NCBI GenBank assembly: GCA_016219015.1
Contig: JACRCL010000016.1
Span: forward strand, 149,317-213,316
Length of the DNA stretch: 64,000 bases
Origin: Deltaproteobacteria bacterium
Lineage (GTDB): Bacteria; Desulfobacterota; GWC2-55-46
Direction of reading: 5' to 3'
Shown: positions 38,833-47,611 of the stretch, in pieces
How the letters are laid out: each line of letters starts with the position of its first letter
Position numbering within the stretch: the stretch's first letter is position 1
Made by a program: the position numbers and the translations under genes
The notes under the pieces: generated by a model
Seen by the model: only the letters and a program-made list of their open reading frames with translations
Told to the model about the DNA's origin: nothing
Databases searched by the model: none

Positions 38833-39570
38833 TTATTGTTCCGTTTGCGCCTGCGCCGGGGCGGGCGAATATACCCTTATGACGCCGTCGTCGGTCTGGT
38901 GTATCTTTATCATGAGGAGCTTCGCCAGCTCAAGTATGGCGAGGAAGGTGACGACTATCTCGCCCCTCGTGGCCGACTCCTCGAAAAGGGATGTGAAGGC
39001 CGCGCTCTTTTCCCTGTTGAGCACTTCCATCACGTAGTTTATCTTGTCCGCTATCCTGAAGCGCTCGGAGGTGAGGTCTATCTTTCTCTCTTTCGGGGCC
39101 CTGGCGAGTATGCCCTTCAGGGCCTCCATGAGGTCGAATACCGAGACGCTCATGAACCCCGCGCCCTCTTCGAGCCCCTCGATGGGTATCTCCGGCCCCC
39201 GGAGGAAGACGTCCCTGCCGACTATGAGCCTTTCGTTAAGGTCCTTAGCCGCCTCTTTGTACCTCTGGTACTCGAGGAGCCTCCTTATAAGCTCCTCGCG
39301 CGGGTCTACGCCGTCATCTTCTTCCTCGACGGCCTCTTCGTCGATGGGCAGGAGCATCTTGCTCTTTATGTGCACGAGGGTGGCGGCCATGACGAGGAAC
39401 TCGCCGGCCACGTCGAGGTTCATCTCCTTCATCATCTCGATGTATTCGAGGTACTGCCCTGTTATCGTGGCTATGGGGATATCGTAGATATCGACCTCGC
39501 TCTTCTTTATGAGGTGCAGCAGCAGGTCGAGCGGGCCTTCGAATATGTCGAGTTTTATGTTGTAAGCCAT
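38833..39570 (-). CDS. scpA: Segregation and condensation protein A
   Basis: YNIKLDIFEGPLDLLLHLIKKSEVDIYDIPIATITGQYLEYI. Confidence 0.96.
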   Translation of the reverse strand: MAYNIKLDIFEGPLDLLLHLIKKSEVDIYDIPIATITGQYLEYIEMMKEMNLDVAGEFLVMAATLVHIKSKMLLPIDEEAVEEEDDGVDPREELIRRLLEYQRYKEAAKDLNERLIVGRDVFLRGPEIPIEGLEEGAGFMSVSVFDLMEALKGILARAPKERKIDLTSERFRIADKINYVMEVLNREKSAAFTSLFEESATRGEIVVTFLAILELAKLLMIKIHQTDDGVIRVYSPAPAQAQTEQ

Positions 39571-39571
39571 T

Positions 39572-40561
39572 TTACTCCAGCCCCATCGCCTTGCGGACGT
39601 CCGTCATGGTCTTCTGCGCCACCTTCGAGGCCTTGATGCTCCCCTCCCTGAGTATATCATCGAGGAGAGCGGGGTTTGCCTCGAACTCCTTGCGCCTTTT
39701 CTGTATCGGCCCGAGCATCTCGAGGACCTTCGGTATCACGGACCTCTTGCACTCCGTGCAGCCGATCTTCGCCTGCGTACACCCCTCGCGCACCCACTCC
39801 AGCGTCTTATTGTCGGAATAGAGCAGGTGGAACGTTATATAGAGCGGGCAGCGGTCGGGGTTGCCGGGGTCCGTGCGCCTTTTCCTCGCGGTGTCGGTCA
39901 TCATCTGGAGCATTTTCTTCTCGACCACTTCCGGCGGGTCTGAGAGAAGTACCGCGTTATTGTAAGACTTGCTCATCTTCCTGCCGTCGGTGCCGAGCAC
40001 CTTCGGGGACTCTGTAAGGAGAGTCTGGGGCTCCGGGAAGACCTCTCCGTAGAAGTGATTGAACCTTCTCGTTATCTCCCTTGAAAGCTCGAGGTGAGGG
40101 GCCTGGTCTATGCCCACCGGGACCTTCGCCGCCTTGTATACGATTATGTCCGCGGTCTGGAGGACCGGGTAGCCGAGAAAGCCGAAGGTATGCAGGTCCT
40201 TGTCCCTAATCTCCTCAAGCTGCTCCTTGTAAGTCGGGTTCCTCTCAAGCCAGGGCAGGGGAGTTATCATCGAAAGCAGGACGAAAAGCTCGGCGTGCTC
40301 CTTTATAGCCGATTGGCGGAATATCGTCGCCTTCTTCGGGTCTATGCCTACGGAGAGCCAGTCGAGGAGCATCTCGCGGACGTTGTCCTTTATGCCCTTC
40401 GGGGCCGCGTAGTCCGTCGTGAGCGCGTGCCAGTCCGCCACGAAGAAGAAGCACTCGTACTCCTTCTGGAGCCTTAGCCAGTTGACGAGCACGCCGTGGT
40501 AATGGCCGAAGTGGAGCTTGCCGGTCGGCCTCATTCCGCTAAGGACGCGGGCCTCCATCAA
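39572..40561 (-). CDS. trpS: Tryptophanyl-tRNA synthetase
   Basis: VLSGMRPTGKLHFGHYHGVLVNW; DGRKMSKSYNNAV. Confidence 0.95.
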   Translation of the reverse strand: MMEARVLSGMRPTGKLHFGHYHGVLVNWLRLQKEYECFFFVADWHALTTDYAAPKGIKDNVREMLLDWLSVGIDPKKATIFRQSAIKEHAELFVLLSMITPLPWLERNPTYKEQLEEIRDKDLHTFGFLGYPVLQTADIIVYKAAKVPVGIDQAPHLELSREITRRFNHFYGEVFPEPQTLLTESPKVLGTDGRKMSKSYNNAVLLSDPPEVVEKKMLQMMTDTARKRRTDPGNPDRCPLYITFHLLYSDNKTLEWVREGCTQAKIGCTECKRSVIPKVLEMLGPIQKRRKEFEANPALLDDILREGSIKASKVAQKTMTDVRKAMGLE

Positions 40562-41202
40562 TAGACGCCTCCCGTGAGGAGCCCGACCATAAGGAAGACG
40601 AGCGGGGAGATGAACCTGTCCAGCATGCCCGTCATTATGAGCACAAGCAGTATCATGAACCCGTAAGGCTCTATCCGAGAGAACGCGAACGCCTTCTGCG
40701 GCGGCAGCAGGTTGGCCAGCACCTTGCTGCCGTCGAGCGGCGGCACGGGGACGAGGTTAAAGACCGCGAGCGAGACGTTTATGAGTATGCTCCATCTGAC
40801 CATCAGGAAGAGCGGCTTGTAAAGCCCGGGAACGCCCGCGAGGAACCCGCCCACGCCCGCCACCATGAAGAGCTTATAGGCAAGCGCGGAGAGCGCGGCG
40901 AGGAAGAGGTTTGAAAGCGGCCCGGCCAGCGATACCCAGACGATGGCCCTGGCGGGGTCCTTGAAGTACCTCGGGTTTATCGGGACGGGCTTGGCCCAGC
41001 CGAAGAGCCCCGAGAAAAATAGCATTATCGTGCCAATCGGGTCGAGGTGCTTAAGCGGGTTCAGCGTAACCCTCCCGAGGAGCTTTGCCGTGGGGTCGCC
41101 GAGCTTGTAGGCGGTGTACGCGTGCGCGCACTCGTGCACGGTGAGAGCAAGCAGTATCGGCGGCGCCGTAAGTATTATTCTTTGCAGATATTCCTGGAAC
41201 AT
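40558..41202 (-). CDS. Site-2 protease family (M50) membrane metalloprotease
   Basis: TVHECAHAYTAYKLGDPTAKLLGRVTLNPLKHLDPIGTI; NLVPVPPLDGSKV. Confidence 0.92.
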   Translation of the reverse strand: MFQEYLQRIILTAPPILLALTVHECAHAYTAYKLGDPTAKLLGRVTLNPLKHLDPIGTIMLFFSGLFGWAKPVPINPRYFKDPARAIVWVSLAGPLSNLFLAALSALAYKLFMVAGVGGFLAGVPGLYKPLFLMVRWSILINVSLAVFNLVPVPPLDGSKVLANLLPPQKAFAFSRIEPYGFMILLVLIMTGMLDRFISPLVFLMVGLLTGGVY

Positions 41203-41414
41203 GGGTTCACACCTGTAACTTTCAAGTTTATCAGATGAGCAGATGGAGCGTCAACGCAAATCTTAAAGGAATACGGGGCGTTTTTTGCCGTTTTAGGACC
41301 GGCTTCGAGGCTTTGCGGTCGAATTGATTTACAGTTAGGCGAAAAAGTGCTTTTTGTGGTATAATTGCTAAAATTAACAAGTGAAATCAAAGTATTAGAC
41401 CTGCGGTAGAGAGT

Positions 41415-41852
41415 TTGATATCAAAGACCTTTAAAAACCTCACGGCCATTATCTTTATCTTCCTTCTCGCGGGCTGTGAGTTCCTTCCCCTGGCCGTGCC
41501 GATAATGGTAAGCGGCGCGGGCGGCGGCGTCGCTTACACCGTCACGAACGTGGCGTACAAGACCTTCAGCTACCCCATGAAAAAGGTCGAGGCCGCCACT
41601 CACACGGCGCTAAAGAAGATGGCTATAAAAGAGGTCAAGAGGGAGGCGAGCGACGACGAGACGGTCCGTATCACCGCCTCGACTAAAAATCTCACGATAT
41701 ACATAGACCTTGAGAAGATTACCCCCGCCACCACCAAGATAAGCGTCAACGCCAAGAGGAACACCGTCCTCAAGGACAAGGCCACGGCAACGGAGATAAT
41801 AGAGCAGACCGAAAGGGCGCTTGAGGGGGGCTGGAACGGGGGGAAGAAATAA
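41415..41852 (+). CDS. DUF3568-like lipoprotein (TTG start)
   Basis: Lipobox FLLAGCEFLP; SYPMKKVEAATHTALKKMAI; ASTKNLTIYIDLEKITPATTKISVNA. Confidence 0.7.
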   Translation: MISKTFKNLTAIIFIFLLAGCEFLPLAVPIMVSGAGGGVAYTVTNVAYKTFSYPMKKVEAATHTALKKMAIKEVKREASDDETVRITASTKNLTIYIDLEKITPATTKISVNAKRNTVLKDKATATEIIEQTERALEGGWNGGKK

Positions 41853-42090
41853 GATAATAGCGGAAGTGGGCTGATTTAAAAAAGCAGTTGGCAAAAGCGG
41901 CAAGGCTGAGGCCTTGCTTTTTTCATTTCAGGGCCTGTTATTGGGGGTGGGCAAGCGGGCGAAGTATCATCCCAATCCCCCTCCCTTGACGGGAGGGGGA
42001 TAAAGGGGAGGGTGGAGAAAAAAACAAGGCTTGCGCCGGTATTTATGTTACAATCCCCTCTCATTAAACTGGCGCAAAGGGGTTTTGAAT

Positions 42091-42309
42091 ATGTCCGGAG
42101 ACTTTATATTGACGCTTGGCGGCATTGTCTACGGCGCCGCCCTGATATGGACGATGTTCGTGAGGAACAAGGTCACGGAGGCCTTAAGGGTCGACACGCT
42201 CTTCATACCCAACGCGAGCGAGAGGACACGGCCGCTCAACCTCGGCCTGGGAGTAATTGTGGTGTGCTATTTCATCTACGCGCTTTTCAGGGATTACATT
42301 CTGAAGTAA
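42091..42309 (+). CDS. Small membrane protein of unknown function (72 aa)
   Basis: MSGDFILTLGGIVYGAALIWTMFVRN...GLGVIVVCYFIYALFRDYI; start inside the 42031 ORF. Confidence 0.6.
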   Translation: MSGDFILTLGGIVYGAALIWTMFVRNKVTEALRVDTLFIPNASERTRPLNLGLGVIVVCYFIYALFRDYILK

Positions 42310-42700
42310 ATCCGGGGGAAAGATTTTGTTGGGTTTTACTATGCTCAAATCCAATCTTGCCCACTACTTAAGTATCCGTTTGGTGATGAAAAAAGCAAGT
42401 AAAGTCGTTGCTAAATCAAACAACTTTCTTGGTGCTCTCGGATATTCTTTAGCAAGGTTTGGTAGTTCTTCGAATTTACTTATAACGCAGATAAAAGAAT
42501 CGCAACGATTTTATGCGGGTTCAGGTTTGCAACCTGAACCCTTTTTAATTCGTATAACCCTTTGCGTTAACGATGACTTTTAGCTTTTCAAATTTCGCCG
42601 GTTCAATTTGCAAAATTGAACCCGCAGAGTAAATCCGGGTGGAAGGGAGATTTGTCGGGTTCCGCTATGCTCAACTCAACCCACAAGGCTGCTCACAGAG

Positions 42701-43957
42701 TCAGTTTTTTTCTTCAGGCGGCCTTGTAGCACGAAAACTTTTATACAAAAGCAGATCGTAGATAATCTTTATTCCACCTGCCAGAAAGAATGGAACGCTC
42801 AATAAAGCGGGATTACCGAGCAGCAGTCCAGCAAATATGGGAGATAAGGCGGCACCGGTAGTCCGGGCAACGCCGGTTATGCCTGCGGCAGCGGATAGCT
42901 CATCGTGGCTAACCACTGCAAGGGTGTAAGATTGGCGCGCCGGAACATCCATCTGGGATATGCTGAAGCGTAGCAGCAGAACAACTATTGCCAGAGGCAG
43001 GTTTGGCATAAGAGGCACCAGTATCAGCAATACATTCGAGGGGATATGCGTAAAGACCATCGTCCTTATCAGCCCGATACGCGAGGCGAGCTTTGCCGCG
43101 GCCAGGGCTGAGATACCGGCAAGGATATTGGCTCCGAAGAAGATACCACCAAGAAGCCCCGGCTCTACGCCAAACCTGATATGGAACCAGTACGCCAGCA
43201 TACTCTGGATGACAAAACCGCCTGCAAAGGCATCCAATGCGAATAACGCGGACAGCTTTAATACTATGCCCCGGGAGCGGTGCAGGCCGAAGCGTGTAGA
43301 AAGATCCTGTTTTTCCCCCCTTTTTGGCGTCTCCACTGCAGGGGATAGACGCATAAAAAACACCCCAAGCGCCAACCCTATCACCGCATAAAAAAAGACT
43401 ATGACCCGGTAGCTTCCGGCCTGCGGCATGCCAGCCTTCATCAACAATTGGGCCAACACTCCGCCGGTCAGCGCACCGGCCGCGGTAGCCAATGAACCGG
43501 CGAGGTTGTACCAGGCAAAGACATGCGTCCGCCGGGTGCCTGGAACGGTCTGTGTAAGCGCCGCCTGCTCGATAGGCAGAAACGGGCCGACCTCGTAACC
43601 GCTTGGGCTTATTACGCCGATGGTCGCCGCGATAAGCAGGAGCGTGAAGTCCCGTGTAAGGACGAACAGTATGCCGGCAAAGAGCATAAGTCCCGCGCCC
43701 ACTATAAGCATCCTGCGCCTGCCTATACGGTCGGCTGTAGTTGTGATCCACAGAGAGATGATTGTATCGCCGATTAAAGTGAGAGTAAGGAGAAGCCCGA
43801 TTTCCCCTGCCGTCAAACCTATCTCCGCAAGATACAGGGCGAGCACGACGGCAAGAAAACCATAGGCAAACATACGCAGCGTCCGTGTAGCAAAAAGCAG
43901 ACGTCCATCGGCCGTTAACATACGGAGGGTATGCGGGTTGGTTGATGAATTGGACAT
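42701..43957 (-). CDS. MFS transporter
   Basis: 12-TM pattern, DRIGRRRMLIVGAGLM, SYTLAVVSHDELSAAAGITGVARTTGAALSPIFAG. Confidence 0.9.
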   Translation of the reverse strand: MSNSSTNPHTLRMLTADGRLLFATRTLRMFAYGFLAVVLALYLAEIGLTAGEIGLLLTLTLIGDTIISLWITTTADRIGRRRMLIVGAGLMLFAGILFVLTRDFTLLLIAATIGVISPSGYEVGPFLPIEQAALTQTVPGTRRTHVFAWYNLAGSLATAAGALTGGVLAQLLMKAGMPQAGSYRVIVFFYAVIGLALGVFFMRLSPAVETPKRGEKQDLSTRFGLHRSRGIVLKLSALFALDAFAGGFVIQSMLAYWFHIRFGVEPGLLGGIFFGANILAGISALAAAKLASRIGLIRTMVFTHIPSNVLLILVPLMPNLPLAIVVLLLRFSISQMDVPARQSYTLAVVSHDELSAAAGITGVARTTGAALSPIFAGLLLGNPALLSVPFFLAGGIKIIYDLLLYKSFRATRPPEEKN

Positions 43958-43973
43958 GTAAGCGTATTGGCGT

Positions 43974-44432
43974 TTATTTGAAAGCCCCGGCGGGCTTTCC
44001 CTGCCTTACCATCTCCTGGCAATAGGCATAGAGCGCATCGTAGACGATCCATTCCGCAGAGTTTATCTCAAAGTCATCCTTATACCCAAGGCGCTGAAAC
44101 CCCTCGGCTATAGCCTTTAATCCCGGCCCTTCAGGCTGGTTCCAGAGCGTATTGTCGGTGTCTGCCCCGTTCACGATTTTTCCGAGTAAAGCGAGCGCCG
44201 AATCGTTGATTAAATTATATTTCTTAAGGATTGACTCGAATGAGCACTCCTTTCCATGATGGCCGAGTTCCGCGTCTTTTACGTCGAAGGGCGTTGCTCC
44301 CAGTCTTTCAGTTTCCTTCATTACCTTGTCAGCTGGGACGAAGTAAAATTCGGCTTCCCTGTCTATGAATTTTTTTATAAGCCAGGGACAGGCAACCCTA
44401 TCAACTTTTACATGTTCACGTGTGATCCATTT
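43974..44432 (-). CDS. ChrB C-terminal domain-like protein (chromate-resistance associated)
   Basis: MKWITREHVKVDRVACPWLIKKFIDREAEFYFVPADKV...FDVKDAELGHHGKECSFESILKKY. Start trimmed from the ORF at 44462. Confidence 0.82.
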   Translation of the reverse strand, partial: KWITREHVKVDRVACPWLIKKFIDREAEFYFVPADKVMKETERLGATPFDVKDAELGHHGKECSFESILKKYNLINDSALALLGKIVNGADTDNTLWNQPEGPGLKAIAEGFQRLGYKDDFEINSAEWIVYDALYAYCQEMVRQGKPAGAFK

Positions 44433-44677
44433 CATGCGTACCTCCTTAATGGTAAATAGCATGGAGACTTATCACGGTCTTTTGTAAGCGGTCCCTTCCG
44501 TCGTGGGAGCGGCTTTTATGCCTCGTATGACCTCGTCATTTTTCATATTGATGATGGTGAAACCCGGTAGGCGCGCCATTCTTCCTTAAATATACATCAT
44601 TAAGAAGGGCATAACAAATGGGAGTCCAGAAAGAATTTGTTCCGGACTATACAAGGCAGGCTGGTTATATCATGTTT

Positions 44678-47314
44678 TTACAATTTACTTTCTCCCCCCC
44701 TCTTCCTCCCCTTGGGCTTCATGTATCCTTTCACGAACCCCTCTTCTTCCTCCCTCGATTCTATCTCGTTGTCGAGCCGTTTTTTGAATAGCTCCCTCAG
44801 TATCTCCCCCATGACAGGGCCTTCGGGCACGCCGAACTTTTTAAGGTCCCGTCCTTTAAGGGACGTCTCGGTGTACTTGAGCTTCGTTATATACGCCGAG
44901 AGCGCCTTTTTAACGCTCTCCTTATCGGCCCTGGCGAGCAGGTAAAGGACTATCTCTACGGGCAGTTCTTCGAGGAGGCCGTAGAGGTCGCTGTTTTTTT
45001 TGACCAGCCCGGACCTGAGCCTGCCCAGCGCCCTGAGCCCCTCAGGGCGCGCCTCTATCACAAGGACCCTCTTTTTACCCGATATCATCAGTCGTGCGGA
45101 AAGTTCTTTAAGCTCCTGCTCTGTCAGCGAGTCGGTAAGCGCGAGGAACAATACCAGCCAGTCCTCCACAGTATCTTTCGTATATAGGAGCCTGTGCCAC
45201 GCAAGCACCTCCTTTGTCCTCTCGAAGAAAAGCTCCCTGTCGAGGTCCCACGTGATCGACCTGTGTATGTGCTTCAAGAGGCCCAGCTCGTTCAGTTTTT
45301 TTATAGCCTTTACGGCGGTCTCCTCGCCGAGTATGTTCTTAAGCTCGTCCAGGAGCCTCGCGCCGGAGAGCTGCCTGAAGATGTCGAGCTTCACGAAGTT
45401 CTTTATGAGGTTCAGGGTGTGCTTGCTTATCCTGAAGTCGAACTTCTCCGAGAACCTCACCGCGCGCAGAGCCCTCGTCGGGTCTTCGACGAAGCTCAGG
45501 TTATGCAGCACCCTTATGGTCTTCTCCTTTATGTCCTTCTGCGCCCCGAAAAAATCTATCAACTCCCCGAACCTCTTCGGGTTCAGGGCCACGGCCAGCG
45601 TGTTTATTATGAAGTCCCTCCTGTAGAGGTCGAGCTTCAGCGACGACCTCTCCACCGTCGGCAGGGCCGCGGGCTTTTCGTAATACTCGAGCCGGGCGGT
45701 TGCAATGTCCACCTTGAACCCGTCCGGGAAGATGAGGACGGCAGTCCTGAACCTGTGGTGAGGGCGCACCCTCAGGTTCCTTTTCTTGGCGAACTCCCCG
45801 GCGAAGACTATCCCGTCCCCGCCTTCTATGACTATGTCTATGTCGAGGTTCTCTCTCCGCAAGAGCAGGTCCCTCACGAAGCCGCCGACCGCGTATGCCT
45901 TGAACCCGAGCTTATCCGCGACCTCCCCGGCCTCCCGCAAAAACTCCATCACCCACGCCGGGAGCTCCTCCCGCATGAGCTTCGAGAGGTTCTTCGTCTT
46001 CTGGCCCCTTCCTGTGGCCGCCTCCCGGAGCTCCTCCTGCAATAGTTTAAGGAGGTCGGTCCTCGTTATGACCCCTGCTATCTTCTTATCCTTGAGCACG
46101 GGCAGGAGCCTCTGGCCGTGGCCTACTACCTTCTCCCGTATCTCGTCGAGCGAGGTCGCTACGGAAACGGAATCGAACTCGGTCGTCATATAGTCGCTCG
46201 CAGGCGCGGCCCCGAGCCCGTGGTAGACGGCCTTGTCAACGACCTGCCTCGTGATGACGCCGACGATAGATTCGCCCTTCACGGCCGGGGCGGCGTTTAT
46301 GTTGTATCTCCGCATAAGCTCCATCACTTCGCGTAGCGGCGTTTCCGACGGGACGGTAATCGGGGGGAACGACATGATCTCCTCGGCGGTCTTCCTCGGC
46401 ACAACGCACTTCCTTATGGCGTCAAGGAGCTTATCCTTCGCCTCTATGAGGGTCACGCCCTTTAGGGTGGCGGAGGCGGCGGTGGGGTGGCCTCCGCCGC
46501 CGAGCATCCTGGCTATCTTGCCCGCGTCGACCGCCGGGTTCTTGCTTCTGGAGATAAGGTGGACCCTGTCCTCGGAATCGACAAGGAGGAAGAGGCTGTC
46601 CATCCCCTCTATGTCCCGCATCTTGTGCGCGAGTATGGAGATATCTCCGGCGTATTTTTCGAGGTACCCCTCGGCAACGACGATCTCGGCCCCGCCGATG
46701 GTGTATGTGGTCTCGGACTGGAGGAACTCGTTTAAGAGGTTGACCTCTTCGGGGGTGAGCTCTTTTTTCAGAAGCTCGGATACGGCAATAAGGTCGGCGC
46801 CGTTCTTAAGGAGAAACGACGCGGCCTCGTAGTCCTTTTCGGTGGTGGTCGGGAAAGTAAGCGAGCCAGTGTCTTCGTAGATGCCGGCCATCAGGACGGT
46901 GGCTTCCTCACGGCTGAGTTTAACTCCCCTGTCTTTGAGGACATGGGTAAGGACGGTAGTCGATGAGCCGTAGGGCCTTATCTCTTCCACGGACCCGTGG
47001 AGGTCTTCGGGCGTGGGCGGGTGGTGGTCGTAGATGTGGAGATCGAGGCCGGGCTTGTTGATTATTTTGTCAAAAGGGCCGAGCCTCCCGGCCTGCCTCA
47101 CGTCTACAAGGATGAGCCTTGTGACGGAGTCCATCTTTATGTCTTTTATGCGGTCGAATTTGTAGGGGAGCTTGAGCCTCTGGATAGCCTCCTTGAGCCC
47201 CCTTTCGAGCGAGCCGGAGAATACAAGGCGCGCCCTCGGGTAGAGTTTTTTCGCGGCTATCATCGAAGCGAGCGTGTCGAAGTCCGCGTTGGTATGGGCT
47301 GTTATGACCTCCAT
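44678..47314 (-). CDS. DHH/DHHA1 + tandem CBS + poly(A) polymerase/tRNA nucleotidyltransferase fusion
   Basis: DHH: AHTNADFDTLAS, DHHPPTPED, GGGGHPTAASA; CBS pair; AYAVGGFVRDLLLRRENLDIDIVIEGGDG; LRAVRFSEKFDF. Confidence 0.93.
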   Translation of the reverse strand: MEVITAHTNADFDTLASMIAAKKLYPRARLVFSGSLERGLKEAIQRLKLPYKFDRIKDIKMDSVTRLILVDVRQAGRLGPFDKIINKPGLDLHIYDHHPPTPEDLHGSVEEIRPYGSSTTVLTHVLKDRGVKLSREEATVLMAGIYEDTGSLTFPTTTEKDYEAASFLLKNGADLIAVSELLKKELTPEEVNLLNEFLQSETTYTIGGAEIVVAEGYLEKYAGDISILAHKMRDIEGMDSLFLLVDSEDRVHLISRSKNPAVDAGKIARMLGGGGHPTAASATLKGVTLIEAKDKLLDAIRKCVVPRKTAEEIMSFPPITVPSETPLREVMELMRRYNINAAPAVKGESIVGVITRQVVDKAVYHGLGAAPASDYMTTEFDSVSVATSLDEIREKVVGHGQRLLPVLKDKKIAGVITRTDLLKLLQEELREAATGRGQKTKNLSKLMREELPAWVMEFLREAGEVADKLGFKAYAVGGFVRDLLLRRENLDIDIVIEGGDGIVFAGEFAKKRNLRVRPHHRFRTAVLIFPDGFKVDIATARLEYYEKPAALPTVERSSLKLDLYRRDFIINTLAVALNPKRFGELIDFFGAQKDIKEKTIRVLHNLSFVEDPTRALRAVRFSEKFDFRISKHTLNLIKNFVKLDIFRQLSGARLLDELKNILGEETAVKAIKKLNELGLLKHIHRSITWDLDRELFFERTKEVLAWHRLLYTKDTVEDWLVLFLALTDSLTEQELKELSARLMISGKKRVLVIEARPEGLRALGRLRSGLVKKNSDLYGLLEELPVEIVLYLLARADKESVKKALSAYITKLKYTETSLKGRDLKKFGVPEGPVMGEILRELFKKRLDNEIESREEEEGFVKGYMKPKGRKRGGESKL

Positions 47315-47460
47315 AGGCCGATATTAGCATACTTGTAGCGAGCTTACAAAGGGGGTTATGGGTGGAGGGATAAAATGAACTACCCCGCCGCAAGCAGGGG
47401 TCTTCTATACTTCCCCTCCCTTGATGGGAGGGGATTAAGGGGAGGGTGAGTTTTTAGAAA

Positions 47461-47520
47461 GTTATCAGTTATCGGTTTTCCGTTATCTGGTGATAACCGA
47501 TAACCGTAAACCGATAACCG
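47461..47520. repeat. GTTATC/GATAAC inverted-repeat block
   Basis: GTTATCAGTTATCGGTTTTCCGTTATCTGGTGATAACCGATAACCGTAAACCGATAACCG. Confidence 0.65.
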
Positions 47521-47560
47521 CGCGGCAAGCCGAGGATATCAGACCCTTAGAGAGAAAAAA

Positions 47561-47592
47561 AGAGGCAGGCGGATTTTTCCGCCTGCCTCTTT
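47561..47592 (-). terminator. Rho-independent terminator of the cytochrome gene cluster
   Basis: AGAGGCAGGCGGATTTTTCCGCCTGCCTCT with an A-run on the + strand (U-run on minus). Confidence 0.78.
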
Positions 47593-47611
47593 TCAATCCC
47601 GGATGAGGGGC

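Noticed and set aside
42326-42583. 85-aa ORF in a repeat-rich intergenic region
   Set aside because: Overlaps direct repeats and hairpins; no domain, no convincing RBS.
45194-46045. 283-aa + strand ORF
   Set aside because: Antisense to the DHH-CBS-nucleotidyltransferase gene.
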